The translations under genes were made by a program, and so were the position numbers. A stretch of DNA of 64,000 bases from Ulva prolifera (Eukaryota > Chlorophyta > Ulvophyceae > Ulvales > Ulvaceae). Position 1 is the first letter of the stretch. Each line of letters starts with the position of its first letter. The notes under the pieces were generated by a model. It made no database searches, was not told the origin of the DNA, and saw only the letters and a program-made list of their open reading frames with translations. Below, piece by piece: positions 1-11,377 of the stretch. The stretch covers positions 5,215,713 to 5,279,712 of the forward strand of contig CM041201.1 in NCBI GenBank assembly GCA_023078555.1. The letters run 5' to 3'.

Positions 1-1186
1 GTGGGAAGGCAGGGCGTACGAGCTGTTGTCAACAGCCTTCTGTGCATACTCTGTTTGAAAAACCTTTCCATCTGGAGAGAATGTAGCCACGGAATAATCG
101 TACTGCAAGTTACAACACCGCTCAGCGCCATGGGACCAGTGCAGCTGCACTCTTGACTGCCGAGAAAGTCCGATGTGCGCACCCCCGATCCTATCCCCGA
201 CATGGTGCCGTGAGCTTCAGGATATGCTTTTTAATTTGAAGTAGCACTAGAATTTGATTTCTCCTGCACAACAATCGAACCACGCGAGCGCACACAGATA
301 TGGCATTCCGTACATGGACCGACCGCTCATGAAATCACTAGTTGAGCACGATCATTCGTATCTTCAGTGCCTGCCGGGAGTCGCCGGTTCGTGTCCTTGT
401 CTCCGGTAACAGGGAGACCGTCCTAATGCAGAGCAGCGCACTGCCTGACAACTCGAGAGTTTGACCGTGTCGACATGTCAGGAAACATCGTCAGGACGGT
501 CACTGTGCACAGCTGTGCCCAGACAGTAGGCGAGTAAGCGTACATGTATCACCTTGATGGAGCTCCAGTGCTCAAACTACATCCTTCAAACATCGAATCA
601 CGTTCCATTCAGTGTGCACACTGGGCGCTGAAGTTGAATAAATCTGCTGTACTTGATGGAGTACACGACAATACAATATCATATAGCTACGTGTATGCAG
701 TCAAATAGTGCACATGGCTACATGGTTGTGCAGTGAAGGAGTTTGTGCTGCCAAGACAGCAGGGGGGGGGGGGGGGGGGGGGGGGTGACACTCAGGTCTG
801 CAGGTATGTGTCCAGTGGTACGAGTGCACGACAGCCTTGGGTGCATAGCATACAGCCATTGCCTGACATGGTGCAGCGGCAGGTCCACACGTCCCGGGAT
901 TTGAAACGTAGCCACTGAGCAGTTGTGGTTACATCTACACGGGCACTGGCCATATGGCCACTTATGTATCATGGCGGAACACCAGAGTGGAATCCAGAGC
1001 ACAACAATCTAGCTCGTCCATGCTTAGGACAATGTGAATCATTCTGAAGGCTTCAGGTATGCTACATGTGGGTGTCATCCTGAGCATCACCCAACATGCA
1101 CTGTCACGTGTGCTTTCACCACGCCCTGCTCAACACATGGAACACAGCGATCACGGCTCGCGATTACCACTGTAACCCGAGTCTGT
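1..1186. other. No recognisable gene; region downstream of the helicase gene
   Basis: I see no open frame with recognisable protein character here on either strand. The stretch lies 3' of the minus-strand helicase gene and probably holds its 3' UTR or further unrecognised C-terminal exons. The only structural landmark is the poly-G tract at 762-785. Confidence 0.5.
762..785. repeat. Poly-G tract of 24 bases
   Basis: An uninterrupted run of 24 G. Similar shorter runs occur at 23,679-23,691, 41,599-41,614 and, as C, near 53,880-53,896. Such tracts are prone to length error and can form quadruplexes, so the exact length is uncertain. Confidence 0.9.
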
Positions 1187-1801
1187 TCACACATTGCACG
1201 TATCTCCTCCAGCGTGGCAAAGCTTCTTGCACTTATGCCCGCATGGCATCTTGGCATTGCATTTGCAACTGCGCTGCCCCAACCGTGGATGGCTTGCAAA
1301 GTCAGCGGCCGTCTGCAGAAAAGTCTTGTGTGGATGCTTACCGCACCGCTGCTTGACTGTGACCCCAGTCACTATAGGTAAGTTTCCGGATCCCAACACG
1401 GTCAGCCACGCATTGTGTGCGCTCGTTTTGCCCTTCTTCGCCTGTTTGCCAGCAGCATGTTGCTGCACTGCAGCTGCAGTAGCTGCGCTGTAGCGAATCT
1501 GGCGTGGGCCCTGCTGGGAGCTTGTACTGGTGCTGTGTCTCGCCAATTCTGCGTTCTGCTCCAATGTGCCTTCGTGGCCAAGGAGGGTGAATGGGTTGGC
1601 CACCAGGATCAGGCCGTCCCTGGCCCGAGACAGCAGAACATTCACGCGCTGAGGCGCAGCAAGGAACCCCAGCTTGCCGTTGCCGTTACTACGGACGAGC
1701 GACCCGACCACAACTCGGCGCTCTTTGCCCTGGAAGTTGTCCACTGTTGCTACACAAACCTCCGGTTCCGGCACAGCATCTCCCGGAAAAGCCTGCAGCA
1801 C
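1187..1801 (-). CDS. ZNFX1-like helicase C-terminal exon: motifs V/VI and zinc finger
   Basis: After acceptor GTGCCCAG the exon reads ATVDNFQGKERRVVVGSLV (motif V) and RVNVLLSRARDGLILVAN (motif VI), both intact. A Gln/Ala/Lys-rich stretch of about 45 residues follows. The exon ends with KQRCGKHPHK and CKCNAKMPCGHKCKKLCH, one NFX1-type Cys/His zinc finger, shortly before a stop at 1187. Relatives usually carry several such fingers, so this copy is short at the C-terminus or further exons exist downstream. Confidence 0.8.
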   Translation of the reverse strand: MLQAFPGDAVPEPEVCVATVDNFQGKERRVVVGSLVRSNGNGKLGFLAAPQRVNVLLSRARDGLILVANPFTLLGHEGTLEQNAELARHSTSTSSQQGPRQIRYSAATAAAVQQHAAGKQAKKGKTSAHNAWLTVLGSGNLPIVTGVTVKQRCGKHPHKTFLQTAADFASHPRLGQRSCKCNAKMPCGHKCKKLCHAGGDTCNV

Positions 1802-4800
1802 CTGGGCACCATGATGCACCAACTCCATGATGCAACAGATCCCATGTTACTCCGCTAAAATGGTGCTTACTAGATACACGGTGTGACTGGAATGGAGTAC
1901 ATGCACGTGCCGTGCGGAATGAGGTCAAGTAGTGCTAGTGCTCTTCAGCATTCAAGGCATCACGGAAGACAGCGCCACGGCTGCAGAGTGGATGCGCACG
2001 GGAGGGCCCGCCTCTGGAGCATGCTCTGCGAGCTGTGCCACCCGGGCTGTACGCATCAAGTGACACAGCAGGCGCTTCTGGCCAAGATACGGAGTCAGGA
2101 CTGCAATGTCTGCCAGAGAGTAGCCCTGCTTGAGCAACCACTGCACGACGGCGACCACCAGCCGTGCCTCTTGCTCGTTCACTATGGAGGCCGTTGCGGA
2201 GGCGCTGGGCTCTGCAGCTGCTGCTGCTGAGCGCCTCTCCTGCTCCTCTGGCCACTGGTGTGCCAGCAGGAACGCACTGCCGTGGGTGCTGTAAGATGGA
2301 TCGATTCCCAGCAACGGAGCTCGGCCCTCAGTACCAGGGCCATTCTGCAGGCTGGGATAGGATAGGCACTTGACTGGCTCAGCGATCTCTGGGCGCATGC
2401 GATGCTGCTGCCTGAGAGACCGCATAGGTGCCCCTTCCTCAATCAGACGCTCGAACAGTGACACATTGTGGCCGAAGCCCTTGCCAGCTTCTTTCTACAC
2501 AACGAGTATCAATGTGTGTATGAGTCTCATGTTCACGGAGTGTTTTTGGTTGAGGCTTGACAAGTGACGTTCATCCTGGGAGCCTAGGTCCGTCCATGCA
2601 GGTAGATTCCAACACTTTTTGCATGCGCATGGTGTGTCGAGGCTGTGCATGTGCAGTATGAGGCTGAATGCGGATGCGGGTACAGGTGTCAGCCCTTGCC
2701 CAGGCTTGCTGCAGCACAGCCTTCGGTGTTGAGCAGCAGCACAGAGATGGGCACCTGAAGTCCGTAAGTGCTGATGCCAGGGCGCAGCTGCTTGTGGTCA
2801 CCAATCATGATCAGCCGCTTTGTGGATGATGGCATGCCAGCGAGAGCGTGCGCCTCCACCAGCTGTGCGGCCTCCTCCATCAGCACCACCGTCACGCCTG
2901 CAAGCTCTAGCTTGCCCCTGTAGCACCACCCACATATGTAATTGGCTGTCACAACACGCCGGCGGACACGAGAGGGGGTTTTGTTAGCACAGAACATGCT
3001 CCCTAAATATCAGTGAGGCCACACGAAGTAGAGTTCACACGCCTATGACTTGCTTACTGTGTGAAAGAAGTTAGAGTATGTCAACGGGATACTTGCTGGC
3101 TATCGGATTCCCTCGCTTCATTGAGGGCTGACGTCTGCCCCACCACGGACAGCATCTACGGAGCACTGGTGGCATGAGATGTGCATGGCTGGTGCACTGA
3201 GACAGCAAGGCGGGTCAAACTGCAACAGTGGCCTGCCGTTGACGTTGCAGCCATTGCTGCGGGCATTCGTCAAACCAGCAAGGATCAGCATGCATACTTG
3301 AACTTGGCTGCTCCGGACGTGGTGCAGCCGATGACTCGGCGCCCGCTGAAAGTGCTGTTCACAATTTCAGCGTCCTTCTTGTCATACAACCCTTGCATGA
3401 CCGCCTCCAGCTTTATCCACTCAGTCGACAGCTCCTGTGCCAGTTCAGCCCTTGCTTCCGTGCACCACCTGCAGAGGCCATGCACTGCGCTGTCATGGCG
3501 ATCGTCTTGAAGCAGGCTGGCCAAAGGATAATCTTGGACATGCCGAGGCTACAGAAATTGTTGGGCAGCGAATGCCTACACCACGGCAGCGTGGCAAGCA
3601 ATCATTGCTTCATGACCCTCAGCCACATCAAGGTGATCACGCCTGCCATTGTATGTATGTGTTCTTTCACTGGATGATGCCTGCTAGAAGTCATGGCCGC
3701 AGAGGCGCAAGCACAGCATCATGAAATTGACAAGTGGCACCAGCATGCGGCCCTGGAGAGGATCCAGGATTGCAGCACCGCTGCAATGTACGTGAGAAAA
3801 CTCCAGTTAATTAGAGCGCACTTGACTGCAAGCTCGTGCCTTTTCTCTCGAGGGTATGTCCACATCTTGGGCATGCTCCCACCGACATTCATTGCGACTT
3901 GTGCTGAACGACCGAGAAGCCATGCCCTGAAGACCTCGTCACATGTGTGACCTCGGGCCACAGTGTTGGCGCTGCTGGCATGTGCTGCTCTCTTCTCGCC
4001 CGGGCCGGTGAGCCTGGCGTCCAAGGACAGCAGTGATGCAACAGCTGCTGCACCCTCATACTTCTGCATGGAATGAGCGATGGGGGGCAGCAAGCAAGCC
4101 AGCATAACAGTCAGCTGCTTGTACAGTGCAACATGAACAGCATGTTCCAGGTACTCCACACCATCTATACCTATAGCGATGACCAGTATGGGGTGTGGCT
4201 ACCAATACATCGGTATACATGAATACAGACACTTGCGCTGCATGTATTGCAGTGCAATCAATGTGTGGAATTGGCTATGAGCACATGTGTGCATGAATCA
4301 CAGCTTCATGTCTGCACAGCAAGCGGGTGCCGTGCAGGCAGCGACAACACTCAGGGGGAAGAAGAGACAAGGCAAACCAGCTAGGGCATGGCTTATGCAC
4401 GGTAACTGGGCTGACACACTGTGATCACATGCTCAACGGCGGCGAGTGGCACCAGGGCAGGATTGTCCCACTCCGTCTGAACCAGCTTTCCCCAAAGAGA
4501 ATGTATGCGCTTTTTCGAGTCGTCGATGCGCCGGTGCAAGCAGCTCCAAGCAGCCCTCTCCGCCTTTGACTTCTTCTTCTGCTTCTTGTTCCCGCCTGTC
4601 TTTGCATTTGTGAGCTCAAAGAGAGTGAGCTTTTGGATGCGCTCAGAACTGCTGAAACCTCCAAGGCGTAAAATGGTGCTGCTTGGAACACCGGAATCCA
4701 GGAGCCCCTCCAGGAAGGTGTCAACGGCCTGGTTCGAGTGGGTGGCCACCAGGACAACACAAGCAGGATCCGCCAGAAGTGCTCGAACCATAGCGACACC

Positions 4801-7800
4801 TGTTGTCGTCTTTCCTGTCCCTGTACGCACGCGCCCGGCACATGATGTTGGCGCACGTGTTGCCCACCAGCTACGGACCAGTGCTTCCACATAGCTCTGA
4901 CATGCAGCACCCCATCAAGCAGTCTCGAAGCTGCCCACTTCTGTGCAGTCGATCCTGTTGTTTGCGAGTGACCCAGCACAGCCATGACCGCACGGTCGTT
5001 TCATCCAAACGTATGACGGATGCGACTGTGTGAGGTCACCTCACTGAGGTGGCGGTAGACGCATACCTGGAGGGCCTTGCACCAGGGCGACTGTCGAGCT
5101 GAGAGCATGCTTCCATGCCTCCTTCTGGGCGTTGTCCATCATCTCCAACTTGGCATGCATCCACTTGCGTGTGGCTGGGCAGAGCTGCCATTCTGGGCAC
5201 CGCACCTTTGAGTCGGAAGCGAAGTGGTCCCCCGCAAAGAGTCTGTCCGCAAACGGCCCATTTGCATTGCCAGCAAGGAGGGAAGCATCCTGAAGGCACT
5301 TCAGCACATGGCCGGCAAAGGCAAAAGATGCACCGATCTGGACGACGACAAACTCTCGGCCGGAAGCATTCGCAGTCTCATCGCAGTCGGCCGCCGTCCT
5401 GGGGTCCGCCAGCTGCGCTGCCAAGCGATAGTCCGCTCCTATGTCGCCCCCGTGCGCCTCTGAGACTTCATCAGGCCGCAGGGTGATCGCGCCAACTGGT
5501 GCGGCAGACCGAGCCGTGGCACGCCGCAGGGTGGCGTTGGCACGGCGCACGACGCGCCTCTGTGCCACCAGCTGCGGCGCGAGCGCCCAGCCCGCAGCAT
5601 CGAGGAACTTCACGGTCGCTGATGCTCTGCCCCTGCCCGATTGGTGAGCGAGGATGCCGGGTATGGACTTGATGACTTTGAGCAGAGCCACGGGTTGCCC
5701 CCGCTTGCAGAACTGCGGGAAGCCCGCCCCGAGCATCTGCCGTGTGCACACCAGCAGGATTGCGCCAGGGAGCAGCCACTTGGAGTCCCTCCAGAACATC
5801 TCCTGCATGACGACCGCAGCTCATGGAGATGGTCTGAACCAGCACAACTGGAGACCACAGTGCAGTTGGAGCACGTGGAGCTAATCACCAGAGCGCCTGT
5901 GATATCATGGCAAGAGGCTCTTCCATCAATTTGACAGCGAGCTGGCATGTGCGCCTGGGTCACTGCTCCAGCAGACTGTCACATCACTGTCCTGGCAGCA
6001 TGAACGATTCAGGTGTGGATGTAGGCAACGTAGTGATGCCCATGCACTCTGGAGCGCAGAGAGTATGCGTGCATACCCGGTCCTCAAAGCTAAGGCGTCT
6101 GAGGAATGGCGGGCAGTCAAAGTCCATGATGACCTGCGGCAGCCGGCGCTTGGTGTACAGCATGCGCATGGACGCATTCTGGAACAGTACTGGGGCATTC
6201 ATGCGCATAGCCTTGGACTCCGGGCAAAACCCAGTTGCTGCCACCATGCGGGTGGCGAGCTGCATCTGCAGAAGGTAGTCTGCACGGTACAACCGGAAGG
6301 CACTGTCCACCCCCCGCTCAACTTCCTGCACACAGTTCACACACTCCAGGACGGTAATCAGCAGCGGAAACCACTGAAAGCCTGCAAAGGCGTGCACTGC
6401 ATCAGATGAAGAACATCTCCATGAACTTTCAAGTATAATTCAGTAGATTACTGTGCTGGTGACAAGTGATCAATATTCAAATGTCTATGTTTGTCCTGCG
6501 TGAAAATCTGCGCACACCGGTGTTGCAAGCACTGTAATCAAAGAGGATTGATCGTAACAAGTGCACCCGGTGACTTCACTTTGGGAGAATATGTACACAG
6601 CTGCAACAACATGTACTTGATGTGGTCCTGCTCCTGTGTGGCCAAAATCTGTCATGCAGTTTTAGCCAGCTTCAGATGGCTGGACTCGCACTCTGCCCTT
6701 CAAAAAGCCGTCACTCCCGTCTTGCTTGGGTAGGAACGGTGCCCATGCATTTGGCAACACCTCCAACAGCGTCGGATCAGCACTGATCTGTCGAAATTGC
6801 GGGTCGTCGTTGTTACCCCTGTGGCACGTTTGACCAGGCAACGCGGCTGCTTGCTTGGTATTGATGGCATCGGGTTGCTTGGCATTCGCTGGCTTTTGGA
6901 GGGGTGGTGGAGGAATCTCGTCTACGCTCTTGGCTGACGCAGTGCTTGCGAGAGGCAGTCTGTCATGGTGGTGGGCAACTGAGGGTGACGAAAATGTGGG
7001 CATGCAAGATTTGGTTTGTGCTGCTTGCCGAGGGTGACCTTGGAGAGCAACAGCTGTCTTGTTGTTCTTGCCCGATTTCTTCTTTGTGATGAAACGCTGT
7101 ACTTGCACAAGGAACTGCCTGACAGTCTCGTTGTGCAGGAGCGGCAGGTTGTCTGCGCCATGCTTCCGCACACCCCACACTATCAGTCGCAGTGCGCCCT
7201 CCCTGGCGGTGCAGTCCCCCATGTTGGCACGAGCGTTTTCCGCCATGCCCTCCACCATTTCTTCAAATAAGAACTGCAAAAGCATGGTATTTGGAGAAAC
7301 AAAACACATGTTCTGAAACCATCAGCTGAAGAACCAATGCAACACTCGGTGTGTGGGGCCCCTGCATGCAGCCTGCTAGTGTGGCTGCGGAATCAACGTC
7401 ATGCTTGATGCCGACTGTTCTGATGCTGCACAGCTTGCTGCTCCCAGTCCACACGCACGCAGCATATGACTGCACTCAGATTCGCTGGTTGCACAACACA
7501 GGACATGCGCATTTACCGTGTTGCAGCACACACAGCAGCGTGCATCTCGAGAGCTGACCGTGTCGAGGAGAACGCTGTAAGTCCACTGCATCGGTAGCGC
7601 CATCATAGCCGGTTCCAGGACAATGGCCACCTTCTGATGCTGATCAAGAGCCCTGAGTGGGCACGCCTTGGGCAGAATGGCTTCAATCAGCGGTGCTATC
7701 AGCTGGGCTATAGCATCATTCCGATTTCCGGACGCCTCCAGCACACTGAACGCTTCGACATGATCCGTCAGACATCGTGCCAGCCGCACCTTCGATGCAC

Positions 7801-8329
7801 TGGACAGCGAACGGAACACCCCATCATGTGAAGATTGATAGTAAATGTTTCGCAGCGCGGTGATGAAGCGCTTCGCAGACTTCACGTTCACGATTCTCTT
7901 CTGTCCGTAAACAAATTCATTGACCACAGCTCTGGGCCCGGGTGGGATAAGTGGCCGATCCCCTTGCAGTGTAGTATATGTACTTGCCTGGCTAGTATCT
8001 ATCTGCAGTGGAGCTGCTGTCTTTGAAGCTTCTTTGGGCTGCTCCTGAACCTGTCGTGGGAGAGCTTGATCAACTCTATCAGCTGTTCCACAGGGAGCCG
8101 TAGCAGGCCCAAGGAGCTCATGTGGGCCTGGGCCGGAATTTGTGACGGAGGATGTCAGAGATCCTGTGTCCTTTCGTAGAGCGGCTGCTGTGCGGCTGGC
8201 CTGGGATGCCCCGCCTGCTGTGCCTTGCCTGCAGGGATAGACAGAGAAAGTCGCATGGTCATGCGAGGTGCCAAGACGCCCAATGCAGACGGCTGTGGGT
8301 CTCGCTGCTGATACTAGGGAGGCCAACAA
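1187..8329 (-). CDS. ZNFX1-like SF1 RNA helicase with NFX1-type zinc finger (multi-exon)
   Basis: This gene encodes a superfamily 1 (Upf1-like) RNA helicase of the ZNFX1 group. In animals and fungi relatives act in small-RNA inheritance, heterochromatin and antiviral defence; the role here is inferred only. Exons I can place on the minus strand, 5' to 3': 8329-7517, 7273 to about 6692, 6374-6077, 5802-5067, 4820 to about 4430, about 4150-3870, about 3532-3298, 2917-2755, 2494 to about 1960, and about 1801-1187. Most have clear GT-AG junctions. In order they carry an alpha-helical N-terminus, the family's W-x-x-SK block, Walker A (GPPG then TGKT across an intron), TTSGAAK, Walker B (MEEAAQ) with GDHKQLRP, SLFERL with QHRMRPEI, DNFQGKE, LVRSN and LSRAR, then a short CGHKC zinc finger. 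The start ATG at 8329 is the first in that frame, but an upstream exon is possible. The zinc-finger tail is short for the family. Confidence 0.85.
2755..2917 (-). CDS. ZNFX1-like helicase exon with Walker B and motif III
   Basis: Acceptor GCTACAG precedes 2917 and donor CAG-GTGCCC follows 2755. The exon encodes GVTVVLMEEAAQLVEAH (Walker B, DEAA-type with E-E) followed by RLIMIGDHKQLRP (motif III). It joins upstream to the TTSGAAKF exon (to 3298) and downstream to the SLFERL exon (from 2494), the usual order in ZNFX1 proteins. Confidence 0.85.
4430..4820 (-). CDS. ZNFX1-like helicase exon with TGKT and motif Ia
   Basis: The exon starts with the last two bases of the split Gly codon and reads TGKTTTGVAMVRALL, then VVLVATHSNQAVDTFLEGLL, the SF1 motif Ia region (THSNQAVD corresponds to the family's T-x-x-N-x-A-x-D). 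A lysine-rich stretch (GGNKKQKKKSKAE) follows. The 3' limit is uncertain: no strong GTRAG donor is seen near the stop at about 4393. Confidence 0.75.
5067..5802 (-). CDS. ZNFX1-like helicase exon ending in Walker A first half
   Basis: The acceptor is TCATGCAG just before 5802. The exon begins EMFWRDSKWLLPGAILL, matching the W-x-x-SK-L-x-x-G-x-L-L block that precedes the helicase core in ZNFX1 proteins. It ends ALVQGPP plus one base of the next Gly codon. The donor GTATGC at 5066-5061 and acceptor ACAG ending at 4821 join it to the next exon to give GPPGTGKT exactly, so the ATP-binding loop is intact. Confidence 0.85.
7517..8329 (-). CDS. ZNFX1-like helicase, N-terminal exon
   Basis: The exon opens with a low-complexity Ser/Ala/Gln region (about 150 residues) and then a conserved-looking helical block beginning VNVKSAKRFITAL. 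It ends at a good donor (ACG then GTAAAT, donor at 7516-7515). No catalytic motif lies here; assignment rests on frame continuity with the helicase exons. The first ATG of the frame is at 8329. Confidence 0.6.
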
Positions 8330-8374
8330 TGCTCTGCCGGAGGACAGGTCACCGCTGCATCACACATGACAGGT

Positions 8375-8419
8375 TGTGGCACTCCAGTGATAAGACCGCT
8401 CCACCACTGGACTGCCACA
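8375..8419. repeat. 45-bp hairpin element, copy 1
   Basis: Two 15-base arms (TGTGGCACTCCAGTG and CACTGGACTGCCACA, one mismatch in the pairing) surround a 15-base loop containing GACCGC. The same hairpin recurs at 21,305-21,349 and 24,692-24,740. It sits just upstream of the helicase gene. The loop is in the opposite orientation to copies 2 and 3. Confidence 0.75.
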
Positions 8420-8576
8420 CAGGTGCACGTGCAAGGTCAGGACCTTGCACGGGGAGCAGCAGCAGCAACTGCGGCTTTGAGACATTCACGGTGGGGGGTC
8501 GCACCGCGCACCGCCTGTGCTACTAGCACCCCGCGACTGCTCTCGAGACAGTCTCGACCCCATCGGCAGCTTCGTT

Positions 8577-8592
8577 CACCTATATATGCCTG
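8577..8592 (-). promoter_or_regulatory. Possible TATA box upstream of the helicase gene
   Basis: The sequence CTATATATG at 8580-8588 reads as a TATA-like element in either direction and lies about 250 bp 5' of the helicase ATG on the minus strand. Spacing is plausible for a 5' UTR but no initiator can be defined, so this is only a suggestion. Confidence 0.2.
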
Positions 8593-9068
8593 CAGGCCTC
8601 GCACTCACAGCCGGCATCCCGCCATCACACCAGGGCTGCCACTGGCACGGGAGAGTGCAGCTGCCGTTGACACAGGTGCAATCAGCCGGGTAGCCTTCCC
8701 CTGGAGGTCGACCTCACGCTGCAACGCAACTGCAACCTGCTCGTACCCTGCACATTTACAGCAGCCTGACCACAGCAGCACTTTTGCACATGTGGAGAAG
8801 TGAACAGACGATCGTGGCACAGCTCGTATACGACAGTGGCCCCACAGAGATGGGGCTCGAGGTGATCATAGGTAGCAGCAGCTGGTGCTTGGAGGAGCGG
8901 GCAGCGTGCGGGACACAAGGCAACCATAGTCCTGCCGCCGTGCATGCGCATGCAAACAGCATACCCCAATCTGAATATGGGTACATCAGACAGCACACCA
9001 GTGGGGCCCCAATTTGAATAGATGACTACCCTCTCTCTGCACACATGTGGACTACTGGCTAGCTGTCT

Positions 9069-9372
9069 GTGTGTGTCACAAGGACAAAGCCGGAGTGGCC
9101 GGTAGCCCAGCCACGGCAACGAACAAAGCATGCCAACGCCCCTATGCATGCGCCGCAGGAGATGTACATCCACGTCGACCCCGAACACGGCAGCATGACA
9201 GAGATCCACCGAACACGCACCCGCGCAACCACGCACCGCACCCGCGCACCCGCCCGTGCACTTGTGGTGTCGTTTCCCGTTTACTCTTTTGGTAATACAG
9301 TGGCCGGTAGCCTCGGTCAGGCAGCGAGCGAGCATACCAACGGCCCAACGTACGCACGTCAGGAGGGTACCC
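9069..9372 (-). mobile_element. Two adjacent LINE B 3' tails split by a short LINE A tail
   Basis: On the minus strand two stretches (about 9069-9245 and 9297-9372) match each other and the 3' end of LINE B, including the block GGCCGGTAGC next to the ACAAGGACAAAG terminus in the first. Between them, at about 9262-9296, lies a plus-strand piece like the LINE A end (CCCGTTTACTCTTTTGGTAA). All are short 5'-truncated fragments with no coding capacity; the long His/Thr-rich frames across them arise from CA-rich DNA. Confidence 0.6.
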
Positions 9373-9383
9373 TCCACACGTGT

Positions 9384-10112
9384 TACAAGGACAAAGGCAG
9401 CAAGCCGGGCAGCACCGCGAAAGGAGCAAGCAGACGAAGCAAACACCAAGACACCCACGAACATCTCACCCATCACCGGCGCAGCAAGCGACACAGATCC
9501 GCAGACCGCCAAGCACACACCCACACACCAGCACACACACGCACAGACCCACACACCCACAAACCCAAACCCACACACGCGCACGCACAAACCCCACGGC
9601 CGACACACAACATCACAACCACCAGCACCACAACGCCCGCCGCCGTACGACAGGGCCAAACCCAACACACTGCTGCCTGAGGCCGCCCATCATGGCCGCC
9701 CGATTGCCGGGGGCCGCCCTGGCCCCAAGACCCACCCCCACCCCACCAAGCCACAGCATACCACGCCAGCCCGGCACACCGCCGCGCAGCCCCGCCGGCC
9801 CACGCCGCACCGCACCTAGGACACTGCATCGCCCAAGCCGTTCCGCAGTCCCCGCACATGCCAACGAAGGCATCCCGCACACCCATCGGACCCGGCCCAG
9901 CTGGAGTCAGAGGCCACAGGTCGGTGGCGTCAAGCGGACGGGGCGCCCAAGGGGCACCCCACCGCTCAGGCCGGATGGCCTGTAAGCGGCGAGAGGTCAT
10001 CAGACGGGACTGTGAGTCCCGCCAAAACTGCCTTGCCCGCGTGACGTGCCATCAGCGGAGCTGCGGCGCGCACCTGGCGCGCCACTGCACGACAGAGCGT
10101 CGTCGAGAGATC
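9384..10112 (-). mobile_element. LINE B, 5'-truncated copy with a 13-bp target duplication
   Basis: The 729-bp insert is flanked by CCTCCACACGTGT at 9371-9383 and 10113-10125, a perfect 13-bp target-site duplication. It starts inside the endonuclease domain and reads on the minus strand as far as the family's terminal block PLTGHPA and stop at 9967-9965. A GC-rich 3' UTR ending CTTTGTCCTTGTAA follows. This is a typical product of target-primed reverse transcription with early stop. Confidence 0.85.
9965..10112 (-). pseudogene. LINE B endonuclease C-terminal fragment
   Basis: About 49 codons survive in frame: a variant of STTLCRAVARQV followed by AAPLMARHAGKAVLAGL and DDLSPLTGHPA, then TGA. 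The same end is seen in the copies at 30,569-31,195 and 38,941-40,767. The piece is too short to be functional. Confidence 0.8.
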
Positions 10113-10312
10113 CCTCCACACGTGTCACCCACGCGTGGCCACGTCGAACTCGCCCGAACACAGCACTCAGCACCCGCGCACAGAGCCCAACCACAGCATG
10201 ACCGAAACCCACTGGGCGCGCACCCATGGGTGCACACACCCTACATGTACACCCGCCGTGCACACCGCAAGCGAGCCGCGATCAGAACATCATCAGCCAG
10301 GCCTGCTGTTTA

Positions 10313-10412
10313 CAAAAGGGTGAACGGAAGAAGACAGACACCAAAACCGAATCGCATCCGAAGCAACAACAACACATACACACACGAAAACACCACAACC
10401 GCACCAACACAG
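10313..10412 (-). mobile_element. LINE A 3' tail fragment
   Basis: The minus strand of this stretch matches the last ~100 bp of the full LINE A copy (58,195-58,296): a GTGT-rich segment, then a block resembling GATTCGGATGAGATTCGG and a CGTTCACCCTTTTGTAA terminus. It is a 5'-truncated, non-coding insertion. Confidence 0.75.
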
Positions 10413-10429
10413 GCAGGTATACGTAGCTG

Positions 10430-11218
10430 TAGAACACGCACCCGCCTACCCACATGTACACGTGGTGCACCACACCTACACGGGTTGTGAGTATTGGACG
10501 CCGAGAGGAGTAGGATGACACTGCTTTTGTGGTTGGAGGAATTCGATCACTCTGTTGCACTGTTATCCTGACAGACAGAAGATGATGCCTATTTCGGCTG
10601 TGCACGGCCTGTACATCTAGAGATCTGAGCCAGGTGCATCAGCCACACTGTGTTGTGTCGTCCAAGACAAGCAATACTGCGCAGAGCATCATTGTTCCCT
10701 CAAGCCTATAACACGCGCGGTGGGCCTACACTGTTATCAAGCATGCTGTATGCATGTTACTCCAAACCACCTACTGGAGGTAACACGTCAGATGTGTACT
10801 ATTACTGATGCCCTCTGCAGCAGGTATGTACGTAACCTAGGCTGCGCATGCGCATGCATTTATAAATAATTAGTGCAGCACATACGTCTCCAGATACACA
10901 AGCAGCGTACATATCACAACAGCTGCAGGATCGGGGACTTTGATATGCTATGATGTACACTCGTGTGTGGACAGCTGCACCGACACCACTCGGCGCCACT
11001 ATGCATATGGCCGCAAGCTGTACCGTGACGCCCGCGTGTATACAACGCATCTGCGCAGATCCACTGTAAAAGGCATGTTGCCACGCAGTTCATGCCATTG
11101 CGTACATTGGCACGTCAAGGGCTATGTGCCGACAAAGCTATGGGACGCTGTATTTACTAGAACTGTTTGTGTGCTGTATATCGGTCCTCGGGCCTGGGGT
11201 GGCTCAATGCATGCATCT
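10430..11218. other. No recognisable gene
   Basis: I see no convincing open frame, repeat family or RNA gene here. The stretch separates two LINE A tail insertions. Confidence 0.4.
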
Positions 11219-11231
11219 TAGAAGATGAATT

Positions 11232-11338
11232 ACAAACGAGTGAACGGGAGAAAACAAACACTGACACCGAACATCATCCGAAACAACATCAACATCAACA
11301 TCAACATCAACATCAACACACACACACACACACACACG
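11232..11338 (-). mobile_element. LINE A 3' tail with a 13-bp target duplication and expanded CATCAA repeats
   Basis: A 107-bp insert is flanked by TAGAAGATGAATT at 11,219-11,231 and 11,339-11,351, a perfect 13-bp target duplication. On the minus strand it ends CCCGTTCACTCGTTTGTAA. Its distal part is a (CATCAA)n then (CA)n microsatellite that replaces the GTGT-rich segment of the full copy, so the repeat expanded after or during insertion. Confidence 0.85.
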
Positions 11339-11377
11339 TAGAAGATGAATTCAGTCACTGAAGTTGAGTGTCAGTGG

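Noticed and set aside
9069-9985. Long His/Thr/Pro-rich open frames on both strands
   Set aside because: They arise from CA-rich LINE B tails; the frames overlap in all registers and none has protein-like composition beyond the endonuclease end.
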